In this document: one piece after another, positions 33,780 to 44,800 of the stretch
How the letters are laid out: every line of letters starts with the position of its first letter
How positions within the stretch are numbered: the first letter of the stretch is position 1
Origin: Anaerolineae bacterium
GTDB taxonomy: Bacteria; Chloroflexota; Anaerolineae; Aggregatilineales; J027
Reading direction: 5' to 3'
Length of the DNA stretch: 64,000 bases
NCBI GenBank assembly: GCA_019913005.1
Contig: JAIOHL010000124.1
Location: 95,107-159,106, forward strand
Translations under genes and position numbers: made by a program
Notes under the pieces: model-generated
What the model was told of the DNA's origin: nothing
Databases searched by the model: none
Seen by the model: the letters and a program-made list of their open reading frames with translations, nothing else

Positions 33780-36155
33780 TTATTCGTAGGCTAAAACGTC
33801 ACGGACAGTTAAACGAGTGGCGCTCCGAGCAGGTGGCAGACTCGCCGCAATTGAAAAAAGCACAACTACCCCCAACCAAAGTACAAAACCAATCGGGCTG
33901 ATGGCAAAATCCAGCGAGGTGTTCAGCATGGTTTCGCCCAACGACTGGGACAGGATATAGCTAATGGGGGTGGCGATCACCGCCGCCAATATCCAACTCA
34001 GAATCCCGGTGAGCATGGCTTCGATGAGGATGATTTTGAGTAGGGCGGTGTTGGATGCACCGATGGCTCGCATGACGCCAATTTCTCGGGTGCGCTCTAA
34101 AACATTAATACTCATGGTGGTCATCAAGCCTAATCCACCGACAATCGTGCTCATCACAGTTGCCAATAACAGAAAACTCGTGATGAGCATGGCATGGTTT
34201 TCCATAATCTGGCGACGCTCAAAGCTGTTTTGATTGGTCGTAATCGAGACGTTTTGAGTCGCAAAGGCATCTTCAAGTTGCTGCTTAAGAGTCTGTAGGC
34301 TGACCTCATCATGTTGTTCGGTGACAAGATATAGACTTTGGGCATAGCCGGTTTCACCTGTCACACGCGCGAAATCGGTATAGGCGACATAGGCGAGAGG
34401 GGGGGCAATCGGCTCCCGTACAAAGCCAATTACCTGCCATGTGCTAGGGTGGTTGTTGAGATTGAGGGTGATTTTATCCCCTATGTTAATATCAGGGTAT
34501 TCAACCAGCAGATTGTGATTTAGCACAATCCCGTTTTCTTGCGACAGCCACTGTCCCTCAATCAGCATGGGATCAATCAGCTTAGTTGCCACTGGAGGGG
34601 CAAGCAGAACAAAGGCATTGCCTGCGATTCCATCTTCGCTAATGATGGCGGCTGAACCACGCCCCCAACTCTCGGCAGACACGACCCCCGGTACACTGGT
34701 GGCTGTAGTTTCAATTGCCTCGATTGGATAGGGTTTGTCGAAGGCGAGATTTAGATCATAGTGAAGACCTTCATATCGCAAATCAATTGTCCTAAATAGC
34801 GAAGCCCGTACATTGAGGGCAGCCATGAAAACCGCACCCCCTATCGCCAATGTGCTGAAAGTGAGTACAAGACGTGCGCGGCGGCGAAATGTATTGCGGA
34901 TAGCTAGCATCAAAGGTCGGGCTAAACCCTGCAACCGTACTAACAGGCGGTCAAACCAACTTTCTCCAAATTGGCTTTGAGCAATCCCATAGTCGCTGAG
35001 GGCTTCACGAACTGTAAGGCGTGTACCTCTGTAAATCGGATAGGCTGAGGCCAATAGTGGAATACCCAAGCCCACTCCCAGTTGCAGCAGAATCACCAGA
35101 TGTGGGATGCGATAACTCTGGATATTGAAATTCAGCATGAAGGCCATGAAATCAGCAATCCCGCGCCCCACCAATATCCCCAAAGGCAAGGCGATAATGG
35201 CTGCTGTACTGCTTAGGAGCAATACCATGCCAAAATATAAGGTAGTGACCTGCTGGTGGCGGGCACCAATGGCCTTCATTACAGCGATTTGGCGAACTTG
35301 TTGGGCAAGGAGAGCACCGATAGTATTGCCAATCAGCACCGCACTCAGCAAAATTGCCATCGCACCCAGCGCCGCCAACAATAGCAGGGCGGAGTCCATT
35401 TGAGATTGTAGTGGGTGTTCGTTGGGCATTGGGATTTGCACACGATAGACCGGATGACCCTGAGTTTCCATCCAATCGGTGGTCTGCTGGCTGACTTCGC
35501 GGATATGCTGCTCATCGGAAGTATCGCCCGTCACCACAATGCGAATTTCATTTAGCCGAGGCGTGATACCAAGTTCGGTGACCGTTTCGATGGTGACATA
35601 GCCATAGATCATCTCCTCTTGCCACGCGGGGGCAAGGTTGATGTCATGGAGTGTTCCCGCGATTCGGAGTGACGCTTGGGGCTGACCGGGAATTTGGATG
35701 AGAAGGCTGTCACCTATTTCCGCATCCGCCACCGACAAGGCCATGCGTTCCAGCACTATTTCGCCATTGGGAGGTGGATAGTCGCCATCTTCAGGTGCAA
35801 GTTGGTTGATACGGATGTGTTCAAAATCCTGCCGAACAAAGAGTTCTAGAGTTTTCCATTCCCCTTCTATCCAAACACGACCTGAGATGCTTTCCATTGC
35901 CTCGGCTTGGGCAATATTAGGAAGATTTTCAAGGCCCTGCATCAGTTCCGGGCTAGTCGCATCGGTGTATAAAATGGCCGATGCTGGATTCGTATCAAGA
36001 TAGTTATCATGCAGTTCGCGGGAGAGAATGCTGTAGACACTGGAAACCCAAGAGATGCTGAAAATTCCCACCACGATAGCGCCTATGGTTAACCCGGTAC
36101 GCCCCCTATTTTGTTGAATGTCGCGCAGCACCTTACGCCAGCGTGGGTTGAGCAT
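33780..36155 (-). CDS. ABC exporter permease with two FtsX domains (MacB/LolC-like)
   Basis: 791-aa membrane protein with two FtsX/MacB-core units. Helix 1 at about 20-40 is followed by an extracytoplasmic MacB-like domain (45-255), then three helices near 265, 315 and 355; the same plan repeats with a helix near 425 and a trio near 660, 715 and 755. This ten-helix form is usual in Gram-positive and Chloroflexota exporters. The start overlaps the end of the ATPase gene by 23 nt. With that ATPase it forms a mechanotransmission-type exporter, working on lipid, lipoprotein or peptide substrates rather than importing. The substrate is unknown. Control by the divergent TetR gene is likely. Confidence 0.88.
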   Translation of the reverse strand: MLNPRWRKVLRDIQQNRGRTGLTIGAIVVGIFSISWVSSVYSILSRELHDNYLDTNPASAILYTDATSPELMQGLENLPNIAQAEAMESISGRVWIEGEWKTLELFVRQDFEHIRINQLAPEDGDYPPPNGEIVLERMALSVADAEIGDSLLIQIPGQPQASLRIAGTLHDINLAPAWQEEMIYGYVTIETVTELGITPRLNEIRIVVTGDTSDEQHIREVSQQTTDWMETQGHPVYRVQIPMPNEHPLQSQMDSALLLLAALGAMAILLSAVLIGNTIGALLAQQVRQIAVMKAIGARHQQVTTLYFGMVLLLSSTAAIIALPLGILVGRGIADFMAFMLNFNIQSYRIPHLVILLQLGVGLGIPLLASAYPIYRGTRLTVREALSDYGIAQSQFGESWFDRLLVRLQGLARPLMLAIRNTFRRRARLVLTFSTLAIGGAVFMAALNVRASLFRTIDLRYEGLHYDLNLAFDKPYPIEAIETTATSVPGVVSAESWGRGSAAIISEDGIAGNAFVLLAPPVATKLIDPMLIEGQWLSQENGIVLNHNLLVEYPDINIGDKITLNLNNHPSTWQVIGFVREPIAPPLAYVAYTDFARVTGETGYAQSLYLVTEQHDEVSLQTLKQQLEDAFATQNVSITTNQNSFERRQIMENHAMLITSFLLLATVMSTIVGGLGLMTTMSINVLERTREIGVMRAIGASNTALLKIILIEAMLTGILSWILAAVIATPISYILSQSLGETMLNTSLDFAISPIGFVLWLGVVVLFSIAASLPPARSATRLTVRDVLAYE

Positions 36156-36888
36156 AGCCTCCCCTTTCGGGCATCACGTCACTGAGGATTGCGCCGTCAG
36201 CCAACGTAATAGTTCGATTGGTATACTGCGATATATTGGGTTCGTGGGTAACCATCAAAATCGTTTTACCCTCTTGTATCAGGGAGGCAAACAATTCAAG
36301 GATGATTTCGGAGGTGTGGCTATCCAAATTTCCAGTGGGTTCATCGGCGACAATAATGGATGGATCATTGGCTAAGGCACGGGCAATAGCTGCCCGCTGC
36401 TGTTGCCCACCAGAGAGCGCATTTGGTAATTTATAGGCTTGTGACTCAATCCCGACTAGGGTTAAGAGTTCCATCGCACGGGCTTTGCGCTGTTTGCCGG
36501 TCAGATGACCAGCAAAATCCATTGGGAGCATCACATTTTCAATGACCGTCAGCGTCGGCAGCAATTGAAAGAATTGAAAAACGATCCCTATAGTGCGTCC
36601 CCGCCAAATAGCCAATTGATTTTCATTGAGGGTATGCAGGGCAGTGTTATTGACCCATACCTCGCCTGATGTAACACGATCAATTCCTGTAATGACATTG
36701 AGGAGGGTTGATTTCCCACTCCCCGACTTGCCTACCACTGCCACAAATTCACTAGGCTGAATGTTCAGATCAATAGTTTTAAGGGCGTGAAAACTTCCCG
36801 CGCTGGTTTCATAGGTTTTGGAGACTTGCTTGAGCCGCACTACGTCGGTTGCTGGCGCACGGCTGCCATTATTACGTTGATTCCCCAT
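36133..36888 (-). CDS. ABC exporter ATP-binding protein, MacB/LolD type
   Basis: 251-aa ATPase: Walker [17 protein letters not shown] near 54, Q-loop [16 protein letters not shown], signature [15 protein letters not shown] near 158, Walker [13 protein letters not shown] and switch VTHEPN. It belongs to the LolD/MacB group that pairs with FtsX-like permeases, here the overlapping downstream gene. The first 25 residues ([16 protein letters not shown]) are an extra flexible lead. It is divergent from the TetR gene across an operator-like palindrome. Confidence 0.92.
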   Translation of the reverse strand: MGNQRNNGSRAPATDVVRLKQVSKTYETSAGSFHALKTIDLNIQPSEFVAVVGKSGSGKSTLLNVITGIDRVTSGEVWVNNTALHTLNENQLAIWRGRTIGIVFQFFQLLPTLTVIENVMLPMDFAGHLTGKQRKARAMELLTLVGIESQAYKLPNALSGGQQQRAAIARALANDPSIIVADEPTGNLDSHTSEIILELFASLIQEGKTILMVTHEPNISQYTNRTITLADGAILSDVMPERGGYAQPTLA

Positions 36889-36916
36889 CTTCGATTCCTT
36901 ACACTCTATTCGATAA

Positions 36917-36945
36917 TGAACACATTGTTCGATTTGTAGTATAAT
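36917..36945 (+). promoter_or_regulatory. Promoter of the tetR-family gene with an embedded palindromic operator
   Basis: TGAACA (36917-36922), 17 bp, and TATAAT (36940-36945) form a promoter directed at the TetR gene. GAACA-CAT-TGTTC at 36918-36930 is a perfect inverted repeat overlying the -35 box and spacer. TetR-type repressors usually bind such dyads between divergent genes, so it may switch both the exporter and the regulator. Confidence 0.6.
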
Positions 36946-37018
36946 GGGATTGAGGAATGGGATTCAATCAACAAAAAGCGCAAAATATCCGCTATTGAAC
37001 AGAAAGCGCAAAGTGTCT

Positions 37019-37591
37019 ATGAAAAACACAAAAAATGACCGCCGATCTCAGCGGACTCGTCAGTTGCTTACGACGGCCCTGCTCGAACTGATGTTAGAAA
37101 AGAACTATGAGTCCATTACGGTGCAGGACATCATTGACCGTGCAAACGTGGGCCGATCCACGTTTTATGCCCATTATTTGGATAAAGAAGATTTGCTGAC
37201 CAGCCAGTTTGAGGAAGTGGGGCGACATCTGGGGGAAGCAGCTTATCAAGACGAATATACCCTGTTTCCCACCCTAAAAGTGTTCCAACATACCCAAGAA
37301 AACCATCATCTTTATAAGGCACTGGTCTGGGGCAAAGGGATTGAAGTGATTTTTAAGGCATTTGAGGCACACTTAAATGCCCACCTCGAGGCCGAGCTTA
37401 AACAGAAACTGGGCGAACGTTCATCTCCAATTCCCCTGCCGATTGTGACCCATTACATTACGGGCGCTTTCCTAACTTTGCTGAAATGGTGGTTGGATAA
37501 CAACATGCCTGTCACGCCGGAGAAAATGGACGCTTATTTTCGCCAACTGGTTACGCCAAGCATTCAAAGTACATTGAATATCGAGTTTTAG
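37019..37591 (+). CDS. TetR-family transcriptional regulator
   Basis: 190 aa when started at 37019. The track start at 36944 lies inside the -10 box and cannot be on the mRNA, so the second Met is chosen. HTH: RRSQRTRQLLTTALLELMLEKNYESITVQDIIDRANVGRSTFYAHYLDKEDLL. The C-terminal ligand domain (about 60-190) fits the TetR_C_33-like group with a short FLTLLKWWLDNNMPVTPEKMDAYFRQL end. It is divergent from the ABC exporter and is most likely its repressor, responding to a compound the exporter handles. The ligand is unknown. Confidence 0.88.
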   Translation: MKNTKNDRRSQRTRQLLTTALLELMLEKNYESITVQDIIDRANVGRSTFYAHYLDKEDLLTSQFEEVGRHLGEAAYQDEYTLFPTLKVFQHTQENHHLYKALVWGKGIEVIFKAFEAHLNAHLEAELKQKLGERSSPIPLPIVTHYITGAFLTLLKWWLDNNMPVTPEKMDAYFRQLVTPSIQSTLNIEF

Positions 37592-37636
37592 ATAAACTCA
37601 CGTTTAGCTTTTGTCCCCAGCAAATACGGCACAATT

Positions 37637-37748
37637 CGCTCGATGTATTTGAAGATGAACATTATTGGAGGAGTTAATTGCCATTGTCGAGCGTCGGGGC
37701 CAACCTAGAGGGCTGTCAAAAATCCTATATCGAGCGGCAATGTCCTCC
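37637..37748. repeat. Nested inverted repeats in a non-coding stretch
   Basis: CGCTCGAT (37637-37644) is mirrored by ATCGAGCG (37729-37736), and GGAGGAGTTAATTGCC (37667-37682) is mirrored imperfectly by GGCAATGTCCTCC (37736-37748). The stretch between two gene ends (37592-37765) has no ORF and may be a remnant of a small palindromic repeat element or a structured RNA. Only one copy is seen in the window. Confidence 0.35.
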
Positions 37749-37765
37749 ATAACACTAGTGACAAA

Positions 37766-37792
37766 AAAGAGCAGATGGGAAATCTGCTCTTT
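37766..37792 (-). terminator. Intrinsic terminator for the minus-strand gene at 37820
   Basis: AAAGAGCAGAT (37766-37776) and ATCTGCTCTTT (37782-37792) form a perfect 11-bp stem with a 5-nt loop. On the minus strand the stem runs into TTTTTT (the A run at 37763-37768), 28 nt behind the stop codon. It could also stop the plus-strand TetR transcript, though the plus-side U tract is poor. Confidence 0.85.
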
Positions 37793-37819
37793 AGTCTTTC
37801 GTGTGTGTTGGTGGCGAAC

Positions 37820-38653
37820 TTAGAAATCAGGTTCAACGACTATATCGGCACAGAAGCTGGTTAGCTCATCCAGCGTAGGGTTGGCAGTGGGCCAGCCTTC
37901 GGGATTGGGCCAGTCGGCAGGCGCACCATAGGCCGGGACTTCAGCGCCGATGGGGTTGGCATAACCGAGGCATATTTGTGACTTTAGGTTGTTGCGTTGC
38001 TCCTCCGACAAATTCAACAGGCTACCGTCAAGATTTAGGATATAGCGTTTGACCTGATATTCACGGCCAGCCGCCCAACGTTCAGACTCAGCAATCGTGG
38101 TTACTTGGATACGTTGACCACCACGACCATTGGTTTCATAGAGATATTCTTGCCACGAATGACCAGTTTCTTCAATGAAGGTCGCCAGTATGTCATCGGC
38201 ACTGCGAATCACGACGGTACCATCGTCCTGTCGGGTCGTAAAGAAGGAGCGTCCAAACCTCACAGTGGTTTCTTGTGCCCAGAATTCGTTGGCACAGGTT
38301 TCTTTGTCAACGCCCACTTTGGCGTTTTTGCTGCCCGTGCAAGCGCTGGGTAATTCATCAAAGTCAATGACGGCACCGCGTATTTGGCGCGACATAAAGG
38401 GATCAAAGACCACCGTATCGTTTGGGGCGGGAGCAAAGCGACCCAATGCGTAGGCGACTTCACTGATTTGCACAACTGCCGTTTGACCATCACCCTGCTC
38501 GACCATGTTTACCAAATCTTCGACGTTGACGTCTTTGAGGTTTGGCCCGACTGCCATCACATGCAGGTGCTGGCCTGTAACGATGACGACCAACAAAACG
38601 AGAATCGCTTTCCAAATCAGGCGCTTGGTGTAGAATGTGTGAAACTGGAACAT
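37820..38653 (-). CDS. Exported or membrane-anchored protein of unknown function
   Basis: 277 aa, no recognised family. A hydrophobic segment at about 13-34 (LIWKAILVLLVVIVTGQHLHVMAVG) serves as signal peptide or anchor. The mature part has four cysteines (SACTGSKN, KETCANEF, SQICLGYA, TSFCADIV), possibly two disulphides, and a conserved-looking FIEETGHSWQEYLYET that might bind metal but is not a HExxH motif. It is divergent from the SARP-type regulator, with 124 nt between the starts, and ends in a strong terminator. Regulation by that neighbour is possible. Confidence 0.65.
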   Translation of the reverse strand: MFQFHTFYTKRLIWKAILVLLVVIVTGQHLHVMAVGPNLKDVNVEDLVNMVEQGDGQTAVVQISEVAYALGRFAPAPNDTVVFDPFMSRQIRGAVIDFDELPSACTGSKNAKVGVDKETCANEFWAQETTVRFGRSFFTTRQDDGTVVIRSADDILATFIEETGHSWQEYLYETNGRGGQRIQVTTIAESERWAAGREYQVKRYILNLDGSLLNLSEEQRNNLKSQICLGYANPIGAEVPAYGAPADWPNPEGWPTANPTLDELTSFCADIVVEPDF

Positions 38654-38777
38654 GGTGGCCTCCGCTCATTACTCAATGCTGAAAACAGCATAGACAAGGG
38701 GCATTCGGTCACTGTGGAGAATGCGTACCAATAACGTTCGAGAAATATTCGACCAGACCAAAGCAGGGGGTCGTGCG

Positions 38778-41720
38778 ATGGATTCCGCTCAAATGGCGGT
38801 CAATACGCTGGGTGGCTTGCGGGTGTCTATCAACGGTCAGGAGGTGGCCTTTGAGACCCGTAAGGATGCGGCTTTATTAGTCTATCTGGTGGCGACAGGC
38901 CGACCACATCCGCGTGAGACACTGGCTGAGATGTTTTGGGAGGGGTATTCCCAAGCAGATGCCCAGCGCAACTTCCGGCGAATGTTGAGCAATCTGCGGC
39001 AGACCTTTGGGGATTTCATTGTGGCTCCACGTGGCGACTTTGTAGCGGTGGATTTTGCCGAGATCGTTCAGTTTGATTTCGCGGAGTTGGAATCGCAATT
39101 AGTGTCTGGGAATGAACTACTGGATGATGAACAAGCGATTGAACTTGAAGGGATTATCAGACGTTATCAGGGCAACTTCCTTGAGGGATTCTATGTAGAT
39201 AGCCCGGAATTTGAGCGGTGGGCCACGGGGGAACGTGAACGCTTATTGCGGCGAGTCCTGAATGGCCTGCGATTATTGGTCAATTATCATCTTAAGCAAG
39301 GGCGTCTTGAGCGAGGCATCGAAATTGTCAACAATCTATTGAAACTTGATGAACTAGATGAAGAAGCCCATCGCCTGTATATGATCTTCTTAACCCTTTC
39401 CGGTCAAAGGGCAGCAGCCCTAAAGCAATATCAGGGCTGTCGTCAACTGCTCCTAACGGCATTTGGTATTGAACCTGACCAAACGACAACCGCCCTGTAT
39501 GAACGTATTCGCGCAGGCGACCCGCTCACGGAATATGTAGCCCAACCAACCAGCACCTCTATTACCTCCATTTCGAGTCTCATCCGCAGCATTCCCAATA
39601 ATCTACCCAGCCACTTGACACCCTTTGTAGGGCGCAGAACTGAACGAGCAGAAATCCGGCAACTGCTTGAACAGTCCGATGCACGTCTTATCACCATCAT
39701 TGGGCTTGGGGGAATTGGCAAGTCCCGCCTAGCGCTAAAGGTCGCGGAGGAAGTGATGGCCTTGTTCCCGGATGGGGTCTATTTTATTCGCCTAGCTGAC
39801 TTGACGTCGGTCAATCAAATTGTGCCAAGTATTATCACTACACTGGGATTGGAATCATATTCGGATGATCGGGTATCCGCAACCTTGGGGGATTATGTCG
39901 CGGATCAGAGGATGTTGTGGATTCTCGATAATTTTGAGCATCTGTTGGATGGTGCAGAATTAGTCACGGAGTGGCTTGCCGATATGCCCCATCTGCATAT
40001 CCTAGTGACCTCCCGCGAGATGCTGTATTTACGGGGCGAGACGCTTTTTCCTCTCGACGGCTTAAATTTCAGTCCACCAGAAAATGGCGTGACCAGTGAT
40101 GCAGCGGAATTATTTGTGCAAAGTGCGCGACGTACCGATGCCGCGTTCCGGGTGGTAGAAAGCCAAGAGGCCGCGATTGATGAAATTTGTCGTTTGGTGC
40201 GTGGAATGCCCCTCGCCCTCGATCTTGCCGCCAGTTGGGTATCGGCGCTGACTCCCAGTGAAATCCGCGACGAAATCCGGCAAAACCTTGACCTGCTTGA
40301 AGTGCGACAGGTGGATGTCCCAGCGCGGCATCGTAGTATCCGAGCAATTTTTGATAGTACATGGGGACGACTTAATGAGGCCGAGCGGGAGACCTTGCTG
40401 CGATTGGCGGTTTTTCGCGGAGGGTTCACACGATCAGCCGCCCAACAAGTCGCCGGGGCTGGCCTCCGAATGTTGAATCTGTTATTGAGTAAATCGCTTA
40501 TCTACCGCATCGGTCAGCGTTATACTATCCATGAGTTGTTCCAGCAGTATCTTATCGAAAAGTTACAGGCAGACCCCGACTTTATTAGGCAACTCGAAAC
40601 TATCCATGGTCAATATTTCGCAGGTTTCCTGATGGAGCATGAATCCGAAATTGTTGGCGGAATGCCGCAGGTGGCGTTGGAAGATTTTGAGAATATTCAG
40701 CAGGCATGGCAGATCGCACTTTCGAACCGCGATTTTGAGACGATGAACCGACTGCGCGAGGGCTTGTGGGCATTGTTCGATGCCCGGAGTTGGCTGCAAG
40801 AGGGAATGAACACCTTTCGATCTGCCGTGCAGGTCTTGGAGGGTCAAACCGAAGGTGAGGCTGGAGTTAACTATGGGCGGTGTTTAGCACTCTATGGCTA
40901 TTTCTTGGGTCGGACGGGACAGCGAGAAGCGGGCTACAAAATGACCCGCCAAGGGGTTTTGTTGTTGGCCGACCTCGATGCCCATGATGCCCATATCTTG
41001 TCAGCAGGGTTGTTAGCAGAACTGGCCTCTACTGATACCCAGCGCCTTGAAGCACGGCAGTTGATTGAAGCCAACTCCCCTCTGTTGGATGAAGGCTCGA
41101 TCTCGCGGATTGACAGTGTGATCTGGCGTTATGCCAAGTTGTTGAATGACATGGGCCATGAAGACCAAGCTGAGGATGTACTGAAAAAGCTACCTGAGCA
41201 ATCGCAAGGGGACATTCGTCCACGGGGCCAAGCCAATCTTGATTGGCAGCGGGGGCAGATGCATCAGCACCGGGGTCAGCATGTGCAGGCCCATGAACGG
41301 CTGCTCAAAAGCCTTCGGGAATATCAGGCTTTAAACTATGAACAGGGTATTGCGTGGGCGCAAGCCTCACTTGGCAATAACGCCCTTCAGATGGGCCTTA
41401 TGAATGACGCCACCTCTTATTTTCTTGACGCGCTGGATACGGCTGAAAATGCCAACTTGCCCCTCATTGCCCTTGATACGCTGGTCGGGCTAAGTGAAAT
41501 ATTGGGCCAATTCGACCATCCGCGTGAGGCAGTGGTGGTGCTTAGTTTTGTGCTGCATCAACGCGCCCTTGCTCCCGAAACGAGAGCCAAGACCCAGATG
41601 CTATTGGACACCTACAAGGCCCAATTCGAAAATGATGCTTTTGAGGCTATGCAGACTCGTGGGCAAGCTGCATCCTTCGCCGAAATGGTGGCCCTTGTAA
41701 AAAATATTCTGAAGACCTGA
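38778..41720 (+). CDS. SARP/BTAD transcriptional regulator with NB-ARC ATPase and TPR repeats
   Basis: 980 aa started at 38778, where AGGGGG lies 7 nt upstream; the track's earlier ATG has its only SD-like bases directly against the start codon. Order: winged-helix DNA-binding domain (GGLRVSINGQEVAFETRKDAALLVYLVATGRPHPRETLAEMFW), BTAD helical domain at about 95-240 (YQGNFLEGFY...DEEAHRLYMIFLTLSGQRAAALKQYQGC), STAND/NB-ARC ATPase from about 285 with Walker A GLGGIGKSRLALK near 308 and Walker B MLWILDNFEHLL, winged-helix bundle, and TPR-like repeats from about 640 to the end. Cytoplasmic signal-integrating activator in the AfsR/MalT style. The inducer is unknown. It is divergent from the exported protein at 37820. 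Confidence 0.88.
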   Translation: MDSAQMAVNTLGGLRVSINGQEVAFETRKDAALLVYLVATGRPHPRETLAEMFWEGYSQADAQRNFRRMLSNLRQTFGDFIVAPRGDFVAVDFAEIVQFDFAELESQLVSGNELLDDEQAIELEGIIRRYQGNFLEGFYVDSPEFERWATGERERLLRRVLNGLRLLVNYHLKQGRLERGIEIVNNLLKLDELDEEAHRLYMIFLTLSGQRAAALKQYQGCRQLLLTAFGIEPDQTTTALYERIRAGDPLTEYVAQPTSTSITSISSLIRSIPNNLPSHLTPFVGRRTERAEIRQLLEQSDARLITIIGLGGIGKSRLALKVAEEVMALFPDGVYFIRLADLTSVNQIVPSIITTLGLESYSDDRVSATLGDYVADQRMLWILDNFEHLLDGAELVTEWLADMPHLHILVTSREMLYLRGETLFPLDGLNFSPPENGVTSDAAELFVQSARRTDAAFRVVESQEAAIDEICRLVRGMPLALDLAASWVSALTPSEIRDEIRQNLDLLEVRQVDVPARHRSIRAIFDSTWGRLNEAERETLLRLAVFRGGFTRSAAQQVAGAGLRMLNLLLSKSLIYRIGQRYTIHELFQQYLIEKLQADPDFIRQLETIHGQYFAGFLMEHESEIVGGMPQVALEDFENIQQAWQIALSNRDFETMNRLREGLWALFDARSWLQEGMNTFRSAVQVLEGQTEGEAGVNYGRCLALYGYFLGRTGQREAGYKMTRQGVLLLADLDAHDAHILSAGLLAELASTDTQRLEARQLIEANSPLLDEGSISRIDSVIWRYAKLLNDMGHEDQAEDVLKKLPEQSQGDIRPRGQANLDWQRGQMHQHRGQHVQAHERLLKSLREYQALNYEQGIAWAQASLGNNALQMGLMNDATSYFLDALDTAENANLPLIALDTLVGLSEILGQFDHPREAVVVLSFVLHQRALAPETRAKTQMLLDTYKAQFENDAFEAMQTRGQAASFAEMVALVKNILKT

Positions 41721-41835
41721 TTTGCGATCTTATATAGCAAATATAGGAGATTGACATCAAATCTACATGCTCCTTTTTGTGGCCTTCACGCCGTCTCGAT
41801 CCAAAAAATCTGAGATTGGCCCAATTCCCAAATGT

Positions 41836-44800
41836 TCAATCAGTAACATTGTTCACCATAAATACATATCTCCCTCCGGCCCCCGTACTCCCCGGTTGCA
41901 GTAAGAATATGTAAGTACCCGTTTCAGGCAGGCTTATAGAGTCTATATCGGAGGTACTTTCAATGAGCAAGGTCCGACTAGGAGTGTAAATGGAAATGAG
42001 TAAGTCGAGATTGCCGTTACTGATTTGGATTGTCTGACCAACCGAACCTTCAAACGTCCACACATCTCGGGACATAGTTTCTTTAGAACGCCCAGAAACT
42101 ACCCCCATCGCTTGAATTCCAAGTGTGATACTACCTCTAGGAACAGGTGTCATGGTCGGAGCCAGTGTATTTACAACCGGCGTGTTCGTGGGCTGTAGGG
42201 TCCATGTTGGTGTTAGAGTTGTACGTGTGGTATCCAAAGTAGGCGTCGCACTTAGAACAGGGCTTGGCGTGAGGGTGGGATAGGGTGTGCGTGTAGGGAA
42301 ATATCCGTGAGAATCGCACCGAGGCGTAACATCATAACGCTCACGTTCGGTACAGGTTAGATCGCGCACATAACGATTGTTTTGCGCCCAAGCGATAATC
42401 TCTTCTGGGGTATCCGACAGCCGCCACAAAATCAACTCACCGCGTTCACTGCCCGACAGAGCATAGCGTCCATCCGGGCTGAAAGCGACATCGGTCACCC
42501 ATCGCTCATGCCCTTCAAAACGGCGGATTTCTGTGCCTGTGGCAACATCCCATAGAATCAAACTACGGTCTTCTGAGCCTGATAGGGCATAAAGTCCATC
42601 GGGGCTAAATTCGACATCACTGACTCGCATACTGTGACCTTCAAAGCGGCGGATTTCTGTGCAGGCTATTAAGTCCCGCAACACTACCGAGCGGTCCCCC
42701 GAACCCGAGAGGCCGTAACGCCCATCAGGACTGATAGCAACGTCCCAAACGCTCCCCTGTTGATCTTCAAAAACACATTTTTGTTCGCCGGTTGACAAAT
42801 CCCAATAGCGAACGGAGTTATCCTCAGAGCCAGTCAGTGCATAGCGCCCATCAGGGCTGATATCTACTCCATATATGAGGCTTGTATGCCCTCTGAGAAC
42901 CCGGACAATTTCGCCGGTAGTCATATCAACATAAGCTGGGGCAACATCCGCTGGAGTCTGTACAACAGTTCCACTTCCGGCGGTTGCTGATAATCCATAA
43001 TGTCCAGCCGTATCAATGTCGCAACCCCAACTTCTAACGTCAATTGAGATTGGCTCTGCCTTTTCCTCGCCTGTTTGAGCATCCCATTGTCTGAAAACAC
43101 CGCCATAATCACCTGAAATGATCGTTTTGCCATCGGTGCTCACCCAAACACAGTTCACGCCACTGGCATGTCCATATATCCTTCGAATTTGGTCTCCTGT
43201 TTCAACATTCCAAATAAATAACTCTCGTCCACTACCTCCCGAAACGGCTTGCCGTCCGTCTGGGGTGAACTGAATGTCAATGACCCGCCCACTGTGCCCT
43301 GCAAACTGCCGAATCTCTGCACCGTTGCGAATATCCCATAGGCGAATGGTGCCGTCTGACGAAGCGGACAACAGATGCTCACCATTCGGGCTAAATTTTG
43401 CACTCGTGATATAAGACGAATGTCCTGATAGACGCTGTACCGCTTCTCCTGTCTCAACGTCCCAAAGGATAATCAATTGGTCAGCAGCTCCGGTGACGAT
43501 CAAATGTCCATCTGGACTAAACCCGGATTCAGCAATGGGCATAAAACCATGCCGAAAACGTCGGATCTCTTGCCCGGTTTCAAGGTCAAACAACATGGCG
43601 TAGGAGCTACTAAGCCCTTGACCAAATGTGTTCGGCATTGGTTCGAATCCAGTTAACAGAACATAGCGACTGTCAACCGGATTGAAGGCGATATTTCGGA
43701 TGGGCATACTCAAATTGAAGGCACGTATTACCTCGCCTGTCTGAAAATCAATGAGCTTAATACCTCCGGAAGTGGCATAGCCCAATGGCCCCAATCCGAT
43801 AGCTGTATAGCGACCATCGGGGCTAAAGGCTATGCTCCAAATATAGTGAAACGAAGTGGTTTCTTCCGCAAACGTGCTAATTTCATAGATCAAGCGATTA
43901 TCTGGGATATTCCACAGGGCGATCACATCTCGTTGTTCACCCGCCAGCAAGTGTTGTCCATCGGGGCTAAAGGCTATGCTATGAACTTTATGTACCGTCT
44001 CAAAGCGTCGAAATTGCTCACGTGTCTGAACATCCCATATAATCACGGATTTGTCAGCCGACCCGGAGGCCACATAACGTCCATCGGGACTGAAGGCTAC
44101 TGAAAAAATCGTGTCGGTATGACCTTCAAAACGCTGTATTTGCTCACCTGTTTCTAGGTTCCATAGACGAAGACTGTAATCGTAGATATTATCGGGGAAC
44201 AATATACTTACCCCTCTAACTTCGTCAAATGACGGTCTCCCCCCACCAGAAACCGCATATTTACCGTCAGGGCTAAAGGCAACATCATTGACAGAATCCG
44301 CGTGGCCTGTCAAAACACGACGTGTGCCGGGTGCATAGATAGCAGCAGCCAGCGCTTGTTCTGCCTCGATAGGTGGATTTGGGATAGCGATGGCTTCTAA
44401 GGCTAGGGCGATGGCAAGATCAGTATCATTGCTTGCAAGAGCATCTTTGGCATTCGCGGCAAGCGCTAGGCTTCGTCTAACCTCGGCTGCACGTTGGGCT
44501 TTATCTCGTTCTTGTTGTGCGTCCGAGCGTGCATTCAGCGCCAACAGTGCCAAAACGGTCATAATCAAGGCAATTGCCGCAGATGTAATCATCAGTGCGT
44601 TCCGTGATCGCCGCCGATTTATTTTCTGCCGATTATCCTCAAGAATACTGGTTTCTAGAAATCTGTGTTCATCTGGCGTTAAGGCGATATGGGTCTGACC
44701 AACCCAGCCTTCAAATTGGGCCAACCGCGAACCCGTCAGAAGGTAGCTTTTGTCACGTTTAACACCATCCCACTCCTGTGCGGCAGCAGCAAGCAAGCGC

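Noticed and set aside
36944-37018. 25-residue N-terminal extension of the TetR protein in the ORF track
   Set aside because: Its ATG lies inside the TATAAT box, so it cannot be on the transcript from that promoter.
41721-41835. AGGAG...CTCCTTTTT as terminator behind the SARP regulator
   Set aside because: The stem is only 5 bp with a loop of about 20 nt; a T run is present but the structure is too weak.
42420-44330. Regularly spaced repeats resembling a repeat array in the kinase gene
   Set aside because: They are WD40 coding repeats of about 120-130 nt with diverged bases; there is no constant repeat plus variable spacer as in CRISPR.
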